Assembly: GCA_949825045.1 (NCBI GenBank)
Contig: OX463810.1
Span: forward strand, 37,024,201-37,088,200
From: Argyresthia goedartella
Taxonomy: Eukaryota; Arthropoda; Insecta; Lepidoptera; Argyresthiidae
Reading direction: 5' to 3'
Length of the DNA stretch: 64,000 nucleotides
In this document: positions 21,902 through 32,318 of the stretch, one piece after another
How positions within the stretch are numbered: the stretch's first letter is position 1
Layout: the number at the start of each line of letters is the position of its first letter
The notes under the pieces: model-generated
What the model was told of the DNA's origin: nothing
Seen by the model: the letters and a program-made list of their open reading frames with translations, nothing else
Databases searched by the model: none
Translations under genes and position numbers: made by a program

Positions 21902-23027
21902 TTACTGCGCCGATTCCGACATGGTTAAAGTTGAAGGGTGGGCTGCGGTCTTGGACCGTAGGTTACGAAGGGTGGCTTCCTTAACGAGGGGGTCCATCAC
22001 GACAGGGGGGATGGCAAAGAAATAGTTGAGACCGTTAAAGTCGACATTTCCAGCAGCCAAGTCCTGAGACTTACCTACACCAAGAGTCTTCAGGAATTTC
22101 CAAACCTGTGCTGGAGTATAGCTCTCAATACACTCGTAGATGTGACGACGTTTGGCATTACGACACAGACGAGTGCAAAGATTACGGAGGCGTTTGAAAA
22201 TTAAAATGTTCTCATCAGTCGGAACCAACTTATATCTCCTCTTGGCACGGTTTCTCTTGGCCATCAGACCCTTGATGGTGTCAGTAAGCCACGGTGCAGG
22301 TAGGTGCTTAACCTTAACCCTCTTGACCGGAGAGTGCTTATCAAACAAGCTCAGGACAATAGAGTTAAAGTTCCGGACTTTGTCTTCAGCGGCCTCGCTA
22401 TCAACAACAGGGGACCAGTCAACAGAGGCGGCATCTGATTTAAGGGAGTTAAGATCCATGCCCTTGAAGCTACGTATGTCAAGGAATTTAGCTGCGCGCT
22501 TGGGAGGCCTTAACTTGAATGAAAGGTAAATCAAATCATGATAGGAGAAGGGGGCATTAAGTTGGCCATGCACAGCAACCTTGGATATGTTAGAAGTAAT
22601 CATCAGATCAAGAAGAGAAGGGGTGCAGTGTGGTTGAAAGTGGGTGGCACCCAGGGGAAGGATGTGTAAGTTTAAAGAACTAACAAGAGATTTCAGCTTT
22701 GCTGAGCGACCGTTATTTTTGAGAAGGCAAGTGTTGGTCTCCGAGAATCAGGGTGTCGCTATAAAGAGGAGTCAGATCATTGAGGAGGATTTCAAATGAG
22801 CTAAAATAGTCAATGCGAAGAGAGGGGCTATAATAGACACCCAGGAGGACTTTATTGTGACGCAAGCAAATCTCCAAGAACAGGTGTTCAGCGGTACCAG
22901 AGTACAGGCTTGGCGACTGGCTGATGACTTTGCATGGAATGTCGGGACGTAGGTATATGGCTACACCGCCATCAGCCTTGCCCGTCCTATCGTTCCGATA
23001 GAGACTGAACCCTGGCAGAGCATACAT
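21902..23027 (-). pseudogene. LINE-1 ORF2, endonuclease to pre-RT part
   Basis: Two ORFs (23027-22713 and 22603-21902). The first continues the endonuclease (GGVAIYLRPD, LEICLRHNKVLLGVYYSPSL) up to LILGD, after which the frame breaks where the GDFN block should continue. The second covers the end of the endonuclease (FSYHDLIYLSFKL) and the linker (AAEDKVRNFNSIVLSLFDKH, PAPWLTDTIKGLMAKRNRAK). Confidence 0.8.
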
Positions 23028-23507
23028 AATAATAATAATAATAATAATAAAAATATTTATTCATCAAAAACTTGAACAGTAAAAAGTTACAATTAAAGGT
23101 ACTTAGCTAAATAGATTGATACAAAGATAATGTGAACATCTGAGCCTGAGCTAGGTCTAAACCTGTATTTCAGGCTACAGCGCTCTTCCCTTAAAATATG
23201 TAAAGCTAGTTTATGGTACACAGAAAGAAACCAACAACAAAAATAGTAACATTTAAAATTAAAAACTTGTTGTACCTAAATTAGTAGTTATACTTATACA
23301 ATTAACATGAAAAAATAATAATAAGAGAGTGGGTTAGTGAGTTTGTTTGTGAGTTTGTTTGTGAGTTTGTTTGTGATCCTCTCTGTGTGTGGAGTGATTG
23401 TGAATGAGTGTGTGTGAGAGGGTGTGTGAGATTAACACATATGTCAGACTTATTTATAATTATTAAAATAGTAAATATATTTGTAAGTACTTAGAAATAT
23501 TATTTGG

Positions 23508-26500
23508 TTAGCTAGTAATTTTGAGTAATTCCTCAGTTTTGTCATAGTCGAGTGAGTGTAATATTTTATATAGCGTTTTTTTTAAATCAAATGTTGAGAG
23601 AGTATAAATTTCAGCTGTTCTATTTATTCTATTATATAGGAAGGGACCAAGGAAGCAGGGAAATTTATGAGCAAAAGAGGTTCGAAACAATATATTGTCT
23701 AAACAAACCCTATCTTTACGCAGTCTGGTCAGTAAAGAAGGGCTATATATTAAAGATGAGTGTTGTTTTAATATAATGTGATACACAAATAGTTGTCTCA
23801 CCGTTAGGACGTTGCAGGAATTATAAAGGAAACAGGTAGGGAAGAGGAGGGGACGGAAAGTAGAGACCTTGAGTACAGCTCTTTGAGCAAGTTCGAGAGG
23901 CAAGATAGATGTTTTCGGTGCACCTACCCACGAGGTGATGCAGTAGGTGAGCACGGATTGACAGAGTGCCATATAAACTCGTTTTATCAATCCGGCATCA
24001 GCAACATGGCGAAGCATTTTGAAAACATAGATTAGTTTGCGGATTCTGCCAGTGACCAGGTGAATATGAGGTCGAAAGGTGAGATTATTATCGATGAGGA
24101 CACCAAGGTATTTAATGGTTGTACTTTTGTGCAGGGCTGGACAGGAGCATGTTCCACTATTTGGATCTATGCAGTTGTGCGCAAATATCGCACCTTCATC
24201 GGTAAACTTTGTGTTTCTGATTGAAAAGGTAACGTAAACTGTTTTATCAGAGTTTAAAGTCAGCAGGTTATTTTGAAGCCATTTGGTGGCATTGTTGAAA
24301 CCTCTCTGGGCAACTTCGTATGTCTCTTGCCAGGTGTTTGTCGAGAATATCAGGGCGGTATCATCTGCATAGGTTATTACTTTGCCATTATCAGGATTCA
24401 GGTCACACAGATCATTTATGTAAATGAGAAAGAGTGTAGGCCCCAATATGCTGCCCTGAGGAACGCCGTACGTGATTGGTAAGTCATCGCTGCAGTGCTC
24501 ACCGATTTTTACAAATTGAGAGCGACCAGTGAGATACTCCTCAAAAAACCTCAACTGCACCCCCCGTATACCCAACCTATCGAGTTTATCCAATAGGAGG
24601 GGGACAGAGACCGTGTCAAACGCCTTGGCAAGATCAAGAAAAATACCTAAAACCTTTCGCCCGGCATCAAGATTTTTCACCACGTAGTCAGTGAGTTCAT
24701 GGACTGCGTCACTAGTCGAGATATTATTTCGGAATCCGAATTGGCAATCAGATAAAAGGTTGTATGATTCTAGGTATCTTATTAGTTGACGGTTAACAAT
24801 TCGTTCCAGTAACTTAGAGATTGAAGGCAAGATAGAGATGGGCCTATAGTTATTGACACGGTCTCTGTCGCCAGCCTTGTGAATAGGGATCACCATAGAT
24901 CGCTTGAGGGGATTAGGGAAAACTCCATCAGCAAGACACATGTTGAAAATATAAGTAAGGGGTGGAACAAAGAAATCTTTGAAGAGCCTAAGAATACGGT
25001 TCGAGATGTTTTCCCAACCAACAGCGCACACGCTCCTCAGACCAACTATAAGTCTCTCAACTTCACCCTTATCGGTCTCCAGTAAGGCAAATGAAGTAAT
25101 AGATCTGCTTGGTGGTAGTGGAGGTTTGCTGTCAGTTTGTCTGGGACCCAACGGTGTGTTTATTCTTTCAGCAAGATTCTTACCCACATTTGCAAAGAAA
25201 TGGTTCACATTATTAGTATTATTAGAATTAGAATTTCCCGCTGAACCTAATAACTCAGTCGCAGAGCTTTTTGTCTTGGTGGTGTTTGTGATAGCTTTTA
25301 TTGATTTCCATAACTCCTTAGAGTTGTTGCCAGCCTTTGAGAGTTCATTCTTTTCATGGTTTCTTTTGAGTTTTTTGAGGAGATTGTTGCAAAAATTTCG
25401 ATATCTTTTGTAAGTCGTTTGAAGGTTGAGGTTGTCCGGGGCTGCAGTTGTCTTTTTATGCAGTCTGTCTCTATTTCGCATGCATTTAATTAGACCGGGA
25501 GTGATCCATGGTTTAATAACCTTGAAGCGACGCGGGAGACTTTTAGTGGAGGAGTTAGCATTGATAGCATGATGGACTGAAGATATAAGATATTCTAAAG
25601 CAGTGTTTGGGTCAGATGAATTATAGACTGGCTGCAAATCAATATTCGTCATGGCAATACTTAAACCTTCATGATTGATCCTGGTAGTTGTTGTTTGACT
25701 AAGAACTCTCTGGTGTTTGTGACCGATAGAGACTAGTACAAGGTTGTGATCGGTAAGACTAGAGTTGGCAAGAAGAGTAATAGCAGGCTTTTTAGTTTTT
25801 AAGATTACGTGATCAAGACATGATCTGTCTAATCTGGTCGGTAATGTATGAGCCGGAAGAAGACCATGATAAGCGCATAGATTCAGATATTCATAGGCTC
25901 TAGAATTTGTAACATCAGGTTTAATGTTGATGTTTATGTCTCCTATAATTGAAATGTTACTATAAGGTTTTAATGTCCCCAAGATGGTATTTAATGATTC
26001 AAGAAATGGTTCTACGTTGTTTTCGGATGGGGAGCGATATATGGCAACAATAGCTGTTTCCATTCCAATTTTTATTAGCAAACAGTTTGCACCCATGCAT
26101 GGTGGTTCCTCTACTGACATTTTTAGACTATTATTTATGTAAACGACAACGCCATCATTTTGAAGGTGGTTGTTCACCGTTGCATAATGTAAAAAATTCG
26201 GGAGTTGGGGGATAACAGTTGTACGGGATAGACGACATTCAGTTAGAATTATAACATCTAGTTCCACATTTAGTCTCTTTTGTAGTATCAAAAATTCATT
26301 CATGTTACACGTGATGCTGCGAATGTTCTGAGTGAGCAAAGTGAGGCTGGTAGTTGGGTTTGGCAAATATTGTTTACAGTGCTCTACCTCACAGTTCCTT
26401 GACTCAGATACAGCAATGTCATCTAGTTCTTCTGTAACAATATTATCAAGCTCCGTGCGAGTAGGTAAAACAAAGGGCACAGTGATAGTTCTCGTAGAGT

Positions 26501-26528
26501 GGACAAATAGAGCAAAACAGGATGGCAA
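23508..26528 (-). CDS. LINE-2 ORF2 protein (endonuclease and reverse transcriptase)
   Basis: Uninterrupted 1006-codon ORF. N-terminal APE-type endonuclease, residues about 60-270: LTLLTQNIRSI, VIILTECRLS, IAIYRSP-like, ISIIGDININI and the terminal S-L-T-D-H-N-L motif. Linker with GLIKCMRNRDRLHKK at about 340. Reverse transcriptase at about 500-760: KRSMVIPIHKAGDRDRVNNY, RPISILPSISKLLERIV, GIFLDLAKAFDTV, GVPQGSILGPTLFLIYINDL and catalytic ITYADDTALIF. A C-terminal region of about 240 residues follows. It nicks target DNA and primes cDNA synthesis at the nick. All key motifs are present, so this copy was active recently or still codes for a working enzyme; clade (jockey/CR1-like) not resolved. 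Confidence 0.9.
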   Translation of the reverse strand: MPSCFALFVHSTRTITVPFVLPTRTELDNIVTEELDDIAVSESRNCEVEHCKQYLPNPTTSLTLLTQNIRSITCNMNEFLILQKRLNVELDVIILTECRLSRTTVIPQLPNFLHYATVNNHLQNDGVVVYINNSLKMSVEEPPCMGANCLLIKIGMETAIVAIYRSPSENNVEPFLESLNTILGTLKPYSNISIIGDININIKPDVTNSRAYEYLNLCAYHGLLPAHTLPTRLDRSCLDHVILKTKKPAITLLANSSLTDHNLVLVSIGHKHQRVLSQTTTTRINHEGLSIAMTNIDLQPVYNSSDPNTALEYLISSVHHAINANSSTKSLPRRFKVIKPWITPGLIKCMRNRDRLHKKTTAAPDNLNLQTTYKRYRNFCNNLLKKLKRNHEKNELSKAGNNSKELWKSIKAITNTTKTKSSATELLGSAGNSNSNNTNNVNHFFANVGKNLAERINTPLGPRQTDSKPPLPPSRSITSFALLETDKGEVERLIVGLRSVCAVGWENISNRILRLFKDFFVPPLTYIFNMCLADGVFPNPLKRSMVIPIHKAGDRDRVNNYRPISILPSISKLLERIVNRQLIRYLESYNLLSDCQFGFRNNISTSDAVHELTDYVVKNLDAGRKVLGIFLDLAKAFDTVSVPLLLDKLDRLGIRGVQLRFFEEYLTGRSQFVKIGEHCSDDLPITYGVPQGSILGPTLFLIYINDLCDLNPDNGKVITYADDTALIFSTNTWQETYEVAQRGFNNATKWLQNNLLTLNSDKTVYVTFSIRNTKFTDEGAIFAHNCIDPNSGTCSCPALHKSTTIKYLGVLIDNNLTFRPHIHLVTGRIRKLIYVFKMLRHVADAGLIKRVYMALCQSVLTYCITSWVGAPKTSILPLELAQRAVLKVSTFRPLLFPTCFLYNSCNVLTVRQLFVYHIILKQHSSLIYSPSLLTRLRKDRVCLDNILFRTSFAHKFPCFLGPFLYNRINRTAEIYTLSTFDLKKTLYKILHSLDYDKTEELLKITS

Positions 26529-26859
26529 TTGGGAGGGGCGAATATGGTAACTTAGGAGGGCAGGTAATAATTTGTATATAAATGTGTAAATAGTTATTCG
26601 ATCTGATGAGGTTCATGTAAGGTCTGACATAGGTTCGTTGTATAGTGTGGTATGAAAGAGTGTTAGTGTAATTGTGTATGAAAGAGATTGAAAGTGGTGA
26701 CAAAAAGTTTGTTACAATTAGATGCTTATCACATAATAAAACTAGTCACTTTGACAGAGTAGAGTTCTCCTTCAGATTTTTCAGGACCTTTTCATCGTCA
26801 ACACGAATGAAGGGAAGGCCCACTGCTTTCCTCAGGTATATTTTGCCGTACGACATGGC
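26529..26859 (-). pseudogene. LINE-2 ORF1, C-terminal end only
   Basis: The last about 37 codons of an ORF (GKIYLRKAVGLPFIRVDDEK to a stop near 26746), followed by about 215 bp before ORF2. It reads in frame with the LINE-1 endonuclease only because of the insertion junction. The start of ORF1 is missing. Confidence 0.6.
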
Positions 26860-27199
26860 AGAAGGAAGTGAAGGTTTAAGAAAAGATTCCGAAACAAGAA
26901 TACCATGTATGTTCTGATCGCTAAAAGTTACAAGGAGGTCAGCATAGCTGGTGTGAATGCTTTGTGCATTAATATGGACAACGTTGAAGTTTGTATCAAG
27001 ATTAGAAAACACCCGCTTTAAGTTAAAAGGCAGTGAGTCATCCGCTGATGACCCTACACTTCCCGCACTAACGGAAACATCACTATTAGAACAAGAGAAG
27101 AAGCTGTCACCAAAGTTGTAGGTATCCATAAACTAGATATAATATAATAAATACAAATATGGAAATAGATAAAATAAAATAAGTAAACACAATACTTAT

Positions 27200-27529
27200 T
27201 TAAAACAAAAGAGATAAATTTGCCTGAACCCAGTCGAACACTGAGCTTGCTGGGAAAGAAATTTGAGTTTCTTCGTACAAGGCTCTGGTCTTCGTGTAGA
27301 CGTCTTTCACGAAGTACTCGTTGCTTTTGTCTTCAACTTGCAAAAGTGTTTTGTGGTTGATTTCGAACTCCAGCGAGTGAGAGTCCAGAGCATTGGATCG
27401 TTTCTCCAAGTACTCTTGAGTTTTGCGAGATGCGGAGTCCTTCTTGTAGTTTTGACAGATTGTCTTGATGTTTTCGAAGGCTGCGCTCTGCTTGTTGATG
27501 AGTTCTTCAATCTCTGCGTTGCTGAACAT
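27200..27529 (-). pseudogene. BEL/Pao Gag N-terminus
   Basis: A 109-codon ORF (MFSNAEIEELINKQSAAFEN, later YFVKDVYTKTRALYEET) with the helical N-terminal Gag layout of BEL elements. It is separated from the rest of gag (20024 and leftward) by LINE-1. The ORF runs out where LINE-1 begins. About 215 bp upstream lie the candidate primer-binding site and LTR, as expected for the first gene of a retroelement. Confidence 0.65.
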
Positions 27530-27725
27530 TTTGGTAGTTGACGGGTTTTCCGTAGGCTTTAGGTTCTTGAGACCCCAACGTTGTCGATGTCTTCAGTTTC
27601 CACTATGGTGAACTTCCTCGTAGAGTTGAGGTCAGTTAGGGCGACTTCTTGCGTACAAGCACACGATGTTTGCTTGCTAGGTAGCTTGCACCGTAGAGTT
27701 GGACGACTCGAGGTCTGATGTTGAA

Positions 27726-27745
27726 GGTTCGAAGGACCAATTTTA
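27726..27745 (-). other. Candidate primer-binding site of the BEL element
   Basis: On the minus strand, immediately after the LTR end ...CATACA, the sequence reads TAAAATTGGTCCTTCGAACC. TGGTCCTTCGA-type sequences are used as tRNA primer sites in many BEL elements. The exact tRNA is not determined. Confidence 0.5.
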
Positions 27746-27940
27746 TGTATGGGCGGTCAGGTCTAGTTGCCGCAGCCCGTTGCTTCGTTCGTTAGGGGTG
27801 GATAGTTGTAGTTAAATCCAGCTAGTTTAATAACTGACGTTTATTATCGAGTAAGACAAAAGTAGAACGCTGATGTGGTTCGGTTCTGTTCACTAATAGT
27901 TGAAGTAAGTAAGTGGCAGTTAGGTATAAGAGATTGCTAA
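27746..27940 (-). repeat. BEL LTR remnant, right
   Basis: Starts TGTATGGGCGGTCAGG, identical to 11260-11333 for 74 bp, then continues about 120 bp further before it is interrupted by the truncated LINE-2 copy. For a minus-strand element this is the 5' LTR, adjacent to the candidate primer site. Its far end was not located. Confidence 0.65.
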
Positions 27941-29163
27941 ATTTATTAAACTCTGATAAAACAGTTTACGTTACCTTTTCAATCAGAAACACAAAGTTTA
28001 CCGATGAAGGTGCGATATTTGCGCACAACTGCATAGATCCAAATAGTGGAACATGCTCCTGTCCAGCCCTGCACAAAAGTACAACCATTAAATACCTTGG
28101 TGTCCTCATCGATAATAATCTCACCTTTCGACCTCATATTCACCTGGTCACTGGCAGAATCTGCAAACTAATCTATGTTTTCAAAATGCTTCGCCATGTT
28201 GCTGATGCCGGATTGATAAAACGAGTTTATATGGCACTCTGTCAATCCGTGCTCACCTACTGCATCACCTCGTGGGGAGGTGCACCGAAAACATCTATCT
28301 TGCCTCTCGAACTTGCTCAAAGAGCTGTACTCAAGGTCTCTACTTTCCGTCCCCTCCTCTTCCCTACCTGTTTCCTTTATAATTCCTGCAACGTCCTAAC
28401 GGTGAGACAACTATTTGTGTATCACATTATATTAAAACAACATTCATCTTTAATATATAGCCCTTCTTTACTGACCAGACGGCGTAAAGATAGGGTTTGT
28501 TTAGACAATATATTGTTTCGAACCTCTTTTGCTCATAAATTTCCCTGCTTCCTTGGTCCCTTCCTATATAATAGAATAAATAGAACAGCTGAAATTTATA
28601 CTCTCTCAACATTTGATTTAAAAAAAACGCTATATAAAATATTACACTCACTCGACTATGACAAAACTGAGGAATTACTCAAAATTACTAGCTAACCAAA
28701 TAATATTTCTAAGTACTTACAAATATATTTACTATTTTAATAATTATAAATAAGTCTGACATATGTGTTAATCTCACACACCCTCTCACACACACTCATT
28801 CACAATCACTCCACACACAGAGAGGATCACAAACAAACTCACTAACCCACTCTCTTATTATTATTTTTTCATGTTAATTGTATAAGTATAACTACTAATT
28901 TAGGTACAACAAGTTTTTAATTTTAAATGTTACTATTTTTGTTGTTGGTTTCTTTCTGTGTACCATAAACTAGCTTTACATATTTTAAGGGAAGAGCGCT
29001 GTAGCCTGAAATACAGGTTTAGACCTAGCTCAGGCTCAGATGTTCACATTATCTTTGTATCAATCTATTTAGCTAAGTACCTTTAATTGTAACTTTTTAC
29101 TGTTCAAGTTTTTGATGAATAAATATATATTTTTTTTTTTTTTTTTTTTTTTATACAATAATA
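27941..29163 (+). mobile_element. Truncated LINE-2 copy in opposite orientation
   Basis: The 260-codon ORF (27913-28695) encodes the C-terminal quarter of LINE-2 ORF2 and is almost identical to residues about 760-1006 of the 23508-26528 protein; visible differences include RIRK to RICK, WVGA to WGGA and LRKD to RRKD. The same 3' UTR follows, then a run of about 25 T near 29127-29150. An exact 8-bp duplication ATTGCTAA flanks it (27933-27940 and 29164-29171), so this is a separate, 5'-truncated insertion into the LTR region. Confidence 0.92.
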
Positions 29164-29171
29164 ATTGCTAA

Positions 29172-29322
29172 GTAAGTATTGTGCAAGGCGTTGGCCTGTA
29201 CAACTGGAGTTTAGTTTAGACAGAGACATGGCAGAGGTCTCGTAAACTCCAAGTCATAAACTCTTTAAAAAAAATAGAGAGAGAGACATATTAGTAACCT
29301 GTGGAGAGAGAGACAGAGAGGC
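29172..29322. other. Short stretch with GA-rich runs
   Basis: No gene. Contains GAGAGAGA tracts; presumably continuing LTR or flanking sequence of the BEL element. Confidence 0.4.
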
Positions 29323-29330
29323 TCCAGTCC

Positions 29331-30384
29331 TAGGGACGTTCCGATACCAGCGAAGTATCGATACCTTCTCAAATGAGTAGTACTCAAATAGTCTTGCGAT
29401 ACTACTTATTTGAGTACCTAAAAAGTATCGATACTTACTCATATCGATACTTTTATTCAGTTTTTTTAGGAATAAGATAAGCCCCGCAGAATTGCAATGC
29501 ATCCATGTAACGGCAGGCACGTGAACTTTCTGAACATTATTTATTCAGAATTATGAGCCATGTTCTATCAATAAAACGAAAATGTATGGAACCGTCAAGC
29601 GCATTAGCATCCTGCGGGACTTACACTATTCAAATAAGTAACCATAAAGTATCGAGACCTAGTTATATCGATAGGATTTAGGCTTTTTTTAGGAATAATA
29701 GAAAAATAGGTTTTCTACGCCGACTTGTTCGCTAAACAACAACAAACAATGTCAGAAAATAAATATGGCGTAATATCTGGGTTTCTGACAATCGAAAATC
29801 AATCGAACCAATAAGGCTGGCTCAACCAAACAAATAAATGGCTGCACTTGGCTGGTTGGTGACGGGCAATGTCGCGCTGCGGCTGCCTGAGCGAGGTCGG
29901 GAGAGATAGAGAATAATAATAACAACAAGGGCGGTTGAAAGTCCTAGTTCCATTCCTTCGTACAACAATATTGGTTTGATTCGATTCGTTTCAAGTACAT
30001 TTGTTTCGCTATCAAGTATGTACAAACGTAGTGAATAATCCTTTCCTATCGGCAAAACTCGGAACAACGATAACACCCGAATGGTGCCGATGTGTCTATG
30101 AATTACTGTATTATTAAATTACGTGTAGGTATCAAATAAATCGCATACTTTATTTATCAATGTCAAATGTCAAATTGCCCGTTTGACGTTCCCTACGTTG
30201 TCTCGATGGGTACTGAGTGCGAGTGAAGTAGTAAGACAAAAACGAACATTTCCGAGAAAATACGAAAGGAAAGGATTATTCACTACATCTGTACTCACTA
30301 GATTGATTCGATGCTAAAAGTAGTTGGTATCGAAACAAACGTATCGAGTACAATACTCGTATTTACTTGAATCGGACGTCCCTG
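29331..30384. mobile_element. Non-autonomous hAT-type DNA transposon
   Basis: Ends TAGGGACGTTCCGATAC (left) and ...GGACGTCCCTG (right) form short TIRs of the hAT C/TAGGG...CCCTG type. An exact 8-bp target duplication TCCAGTCC is present at 29323-29330 and 30385-30392, the length made by hAT transposases. The 1054-bp interior has no transposase ORF. It carries several GTATCGATAC words near the left end (about 29356-29455) that may be subterminal transposase-binding repeats. Confidence 0.85.
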
Positions 30385-30436
30385 TCCAGTCCATCCGAAA
30401 AATTCGTGAATGCAAACTGCTGTAGATAAGACGGGG

Positions 30437-30600
30437 GAATGCACGGCCCAGTAATGCCCGGCCCCGGAATGCCCGACCCCGGAATCGTGGTTTTGGGACG
30501 CCAATTCCGGGGCCGGACATTCCAAGCCGCACATTACTGGGCCGAAGCCGAGCACTGCCTGTTCGACCCCGGAATGCCCGGCCCCGGAATTGTGAGACGT
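30437..30600. repeat. GC-rich palindromic minisatellite, left
   Basis: Tandem and inverted copies of a unit like GGCCCCGGAATGCCCG. The first half, starting GGCCCAGTAATGCCCGGCCC, is matched by an inverted version ending CACATTACTGGGCC. Base composition is far above the AT-rich surroundings. The same words recur, inverted as a block, at 32604-32690 on the other side of the piggyBac element. Confidence 0.8.
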
Positions 30601-30763
30601 CTCTCATTGGCTGGAAATACTGGCTTCTGATTGGGCGAACATTTTCGATTTAACTTAGACGAATCTAAGGCCATGGTCATAGTAGTGAGGTTTTTTGTAA
30701 GCAAGTTTAACATTCACTTGACAAATGGCATAACCTTATATTATTCATATTTGGTTAGTTTAA

Positions 30764-32314
30764 CCCATTTGGACCCAAAAACAAACTACCAGTAGTGTTC
30801 TTTAAATATGAAACGGGAAAAATATATATTTTTTAAAGTCCTTATGTAAAAAAAAATGCTGTCCTCAATTGGGGCCTATGGGCTCAAGTATGATACTGTT
30901 CAAAACATTGTTTTTTGATACACAATGTTTTGATGCATTTTTTGCATTGCCAGCGTGCTTTCTTGTGGCATATGACGCATCTTAGCTGGCAGGGAAGATA
31001 CTTGGGGACGTGTCTTACACCATCTAAATTCATACTCCGCACTGTAGAGGAAGGGGTGCCTCCACTCCTCAGATAAAATCGAGCAACACTTCGTCGAAAC
31101 TGCAGTTGATCCAGCTTTTCTTGAGCGGTCAGGACATGGAGGCGCCAAGCATTTGAAATAGCCAAATCGAGCATGTAGGTGAATAAAACCCACCACCATT
31201 TTTTCCCTCGTATAGCTGACCTGTAAAGTGCAATGGATTGGTCAGAATGATCAACACCGCCCGTTCCTTTATTATAATTCTGGAAGACAAAGGGGATATC
31301 TACGTCCACCTTCCTTCTTTCTTCAGAGTTCCGACGTTTTACCTTTCCCAGGGGGTTTACGGAGTCGTAGTTTATTCCCATAGTACAGACACTGTTGTCA
31401 AGCCATCGCAGAAATAGGATTTGGTTAGCTTCATCGTATTGGTAATCGAAATCAGCTCGCTTTTTCTTTTTCATGTCCTTCACAGGTATTAGAGGGCATT
31501 TTTTGGTTCTGTTTTCCCGAACAGTGCCCGTTGCTCGATATCGTTTCTGAACGTTATTCTCAGTTGACGCCACATCGACATAGGAACCATCACATTTACG
31601 CCAACGTGGCTCCTGGATTTCAAATCTCCTGCGCTGTTGCAATGGTTCATCATCACTACTATCCCATTCACCATCATCATTCCTAGATTGAAATATTTCA
31701 ACTCTTCCTGGAATAGCATTTGGGAGCATTATTGGCTGCACATTATCTTCATCCCCTTCTTCTTCATCCATGAGAATATTTGGGTCACCAAATCATAACT
31801 GACATCAAGGTCACCTTCATCAGTCAGGATTTGATCCATCGCCTCTTCGAGTCCTTGGCAGTCTCTGACAACGTTGAACGTCCTTTTAGCCATGCCGAAA
31901 CTGACCCTACGAAAAAAAAATGTTTATTGTAGAACCCATTGGCCCCATTTGGGGACACCTACGTTTATCATTACCTCCTACTGTCAAACCATCGAAAATA
32001 AATAAGGTCGTGCCATTTTTGATAAGCAGAAACTATAGGTATGTGTATATTACAAAGAAATAACATGATTTGCTAACAAAAAAATAAAGTAAATAGGCTT
32101 ACCTTCGGTCAGTCACCAGTCTGCTCGAAGATATATGAAAAGCCACTTAAATACTGGACTTTATAATATTTTTTTATATTATCTCAGTATCTACAGCAAA
32201 CCGAAGCTCTTTCCTGAGCCGAATGAGTACTCGTAGAAAATATTGGGGAAAAAGTAAAAAAGTTGAGGGTACTCTCACATTTGGCCTCAAATAGGGCCAG
32301 CGGGCCTAAATGGG
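30764..32314 (-). mobile_element. piggyBac-type element with TTAA ends
   Basis: TTAA at 30760-30763 and 32315-32318 flank ends CCCATTTGGACCC (left) and GGGCCTAAATGGG (right), an imperfect 13-bp TIR. TTAA target duplication plus the encoded transposase identify a piggyBac-superfamily element. At 1551 bp it is shorter than autonomous elements (about 2.4 kb), which agrees with the internal deletion seen in its transposase. It lies inside a segment bordered by GC-rich palindromic repeats. Confidence 0.9.
30884..31893 (-). pseudogene. piggyBac-like transposase, internally deleted
   Basis: The 295-codon ORF (31771-30884) starts with an acidic segment, then passes directly to the C-terminal part of the catalytic domain. 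It keeps the GGVDHSDQ motif (third catalytic Asp region), KKWWWVLFTYMLDLAISNAW, and the cysteine-rich C-terminal domain (CVICHKKARWQCKKC, then CIKKQC). The first two catalytic aspartates, expected in about 250 missing residues, are gone. An upstream ATG at 31893 (MAKRTFNVVRDCQGLEEAMD) is the likely original start; it is one base out of frame with the main ORF, the break lying near 31790. The protein cannot cut DNA alone, but it could bind ends. Confidence 0.85.
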
Positions 32315-32318
32315 TTAA

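Larger units (their letters stand above)
23028..26859 (-). mobile_element. LINE-2, nearly intact, nested in LINE-1
   Basis: Minus-strand non-LTR element. The 3' tail is an (AAT/ATT)n run at 23028-23050. ORF2 is open from 26528 to 23508. The last part of an ORF1 (GKIYLRKAVGLPFIRVDDEK, stop at about 26746) is the 5'-most coding sequence, so the copy is 5'-truncated inside ORF1 near 26859. The flanking LINE-1 protein is continuous across it, and ATGT is present at both junctions. The 3' UTR holds three copies of a GTTTGTGA-type 14-bp repeat at 23337-23375; the inverted truncated copy has fewer. Confidence 0.85.
20025..27195 (-). mobile_element. LINE-1, nested in BEL gag and itself interrupted
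   Basis: Minus-strand APE-type LINE. Endonuclease start at 27129-26860 (NVVHINAQSIHTSYADLL, VSESFLKPSLPS), then an interruption by LINE-2 (about 23028-26859). The endonuclease resumes at 23027 (ALPGFSLYRNDRTGKADGG). Linker and pre-RT are at 22603-21902 and RT to C-terminus at 21842-20373. The protein reads across the gap as ...LPSAM / YALPGF..., which fixes the insertion point. The 3' end (about 20025-20370) is AT-rich. The outer target is the BEL gag gene, parts of which flank the LINE on both sides. Confidence 0.85.

Noticed and set aside
27941..29163. An inversion breakpoint of LINE-2
   Set aside because: The exact 8-bp duplication ATTGCTAA and the separate poly(T) tail show an independent truncated insertion.
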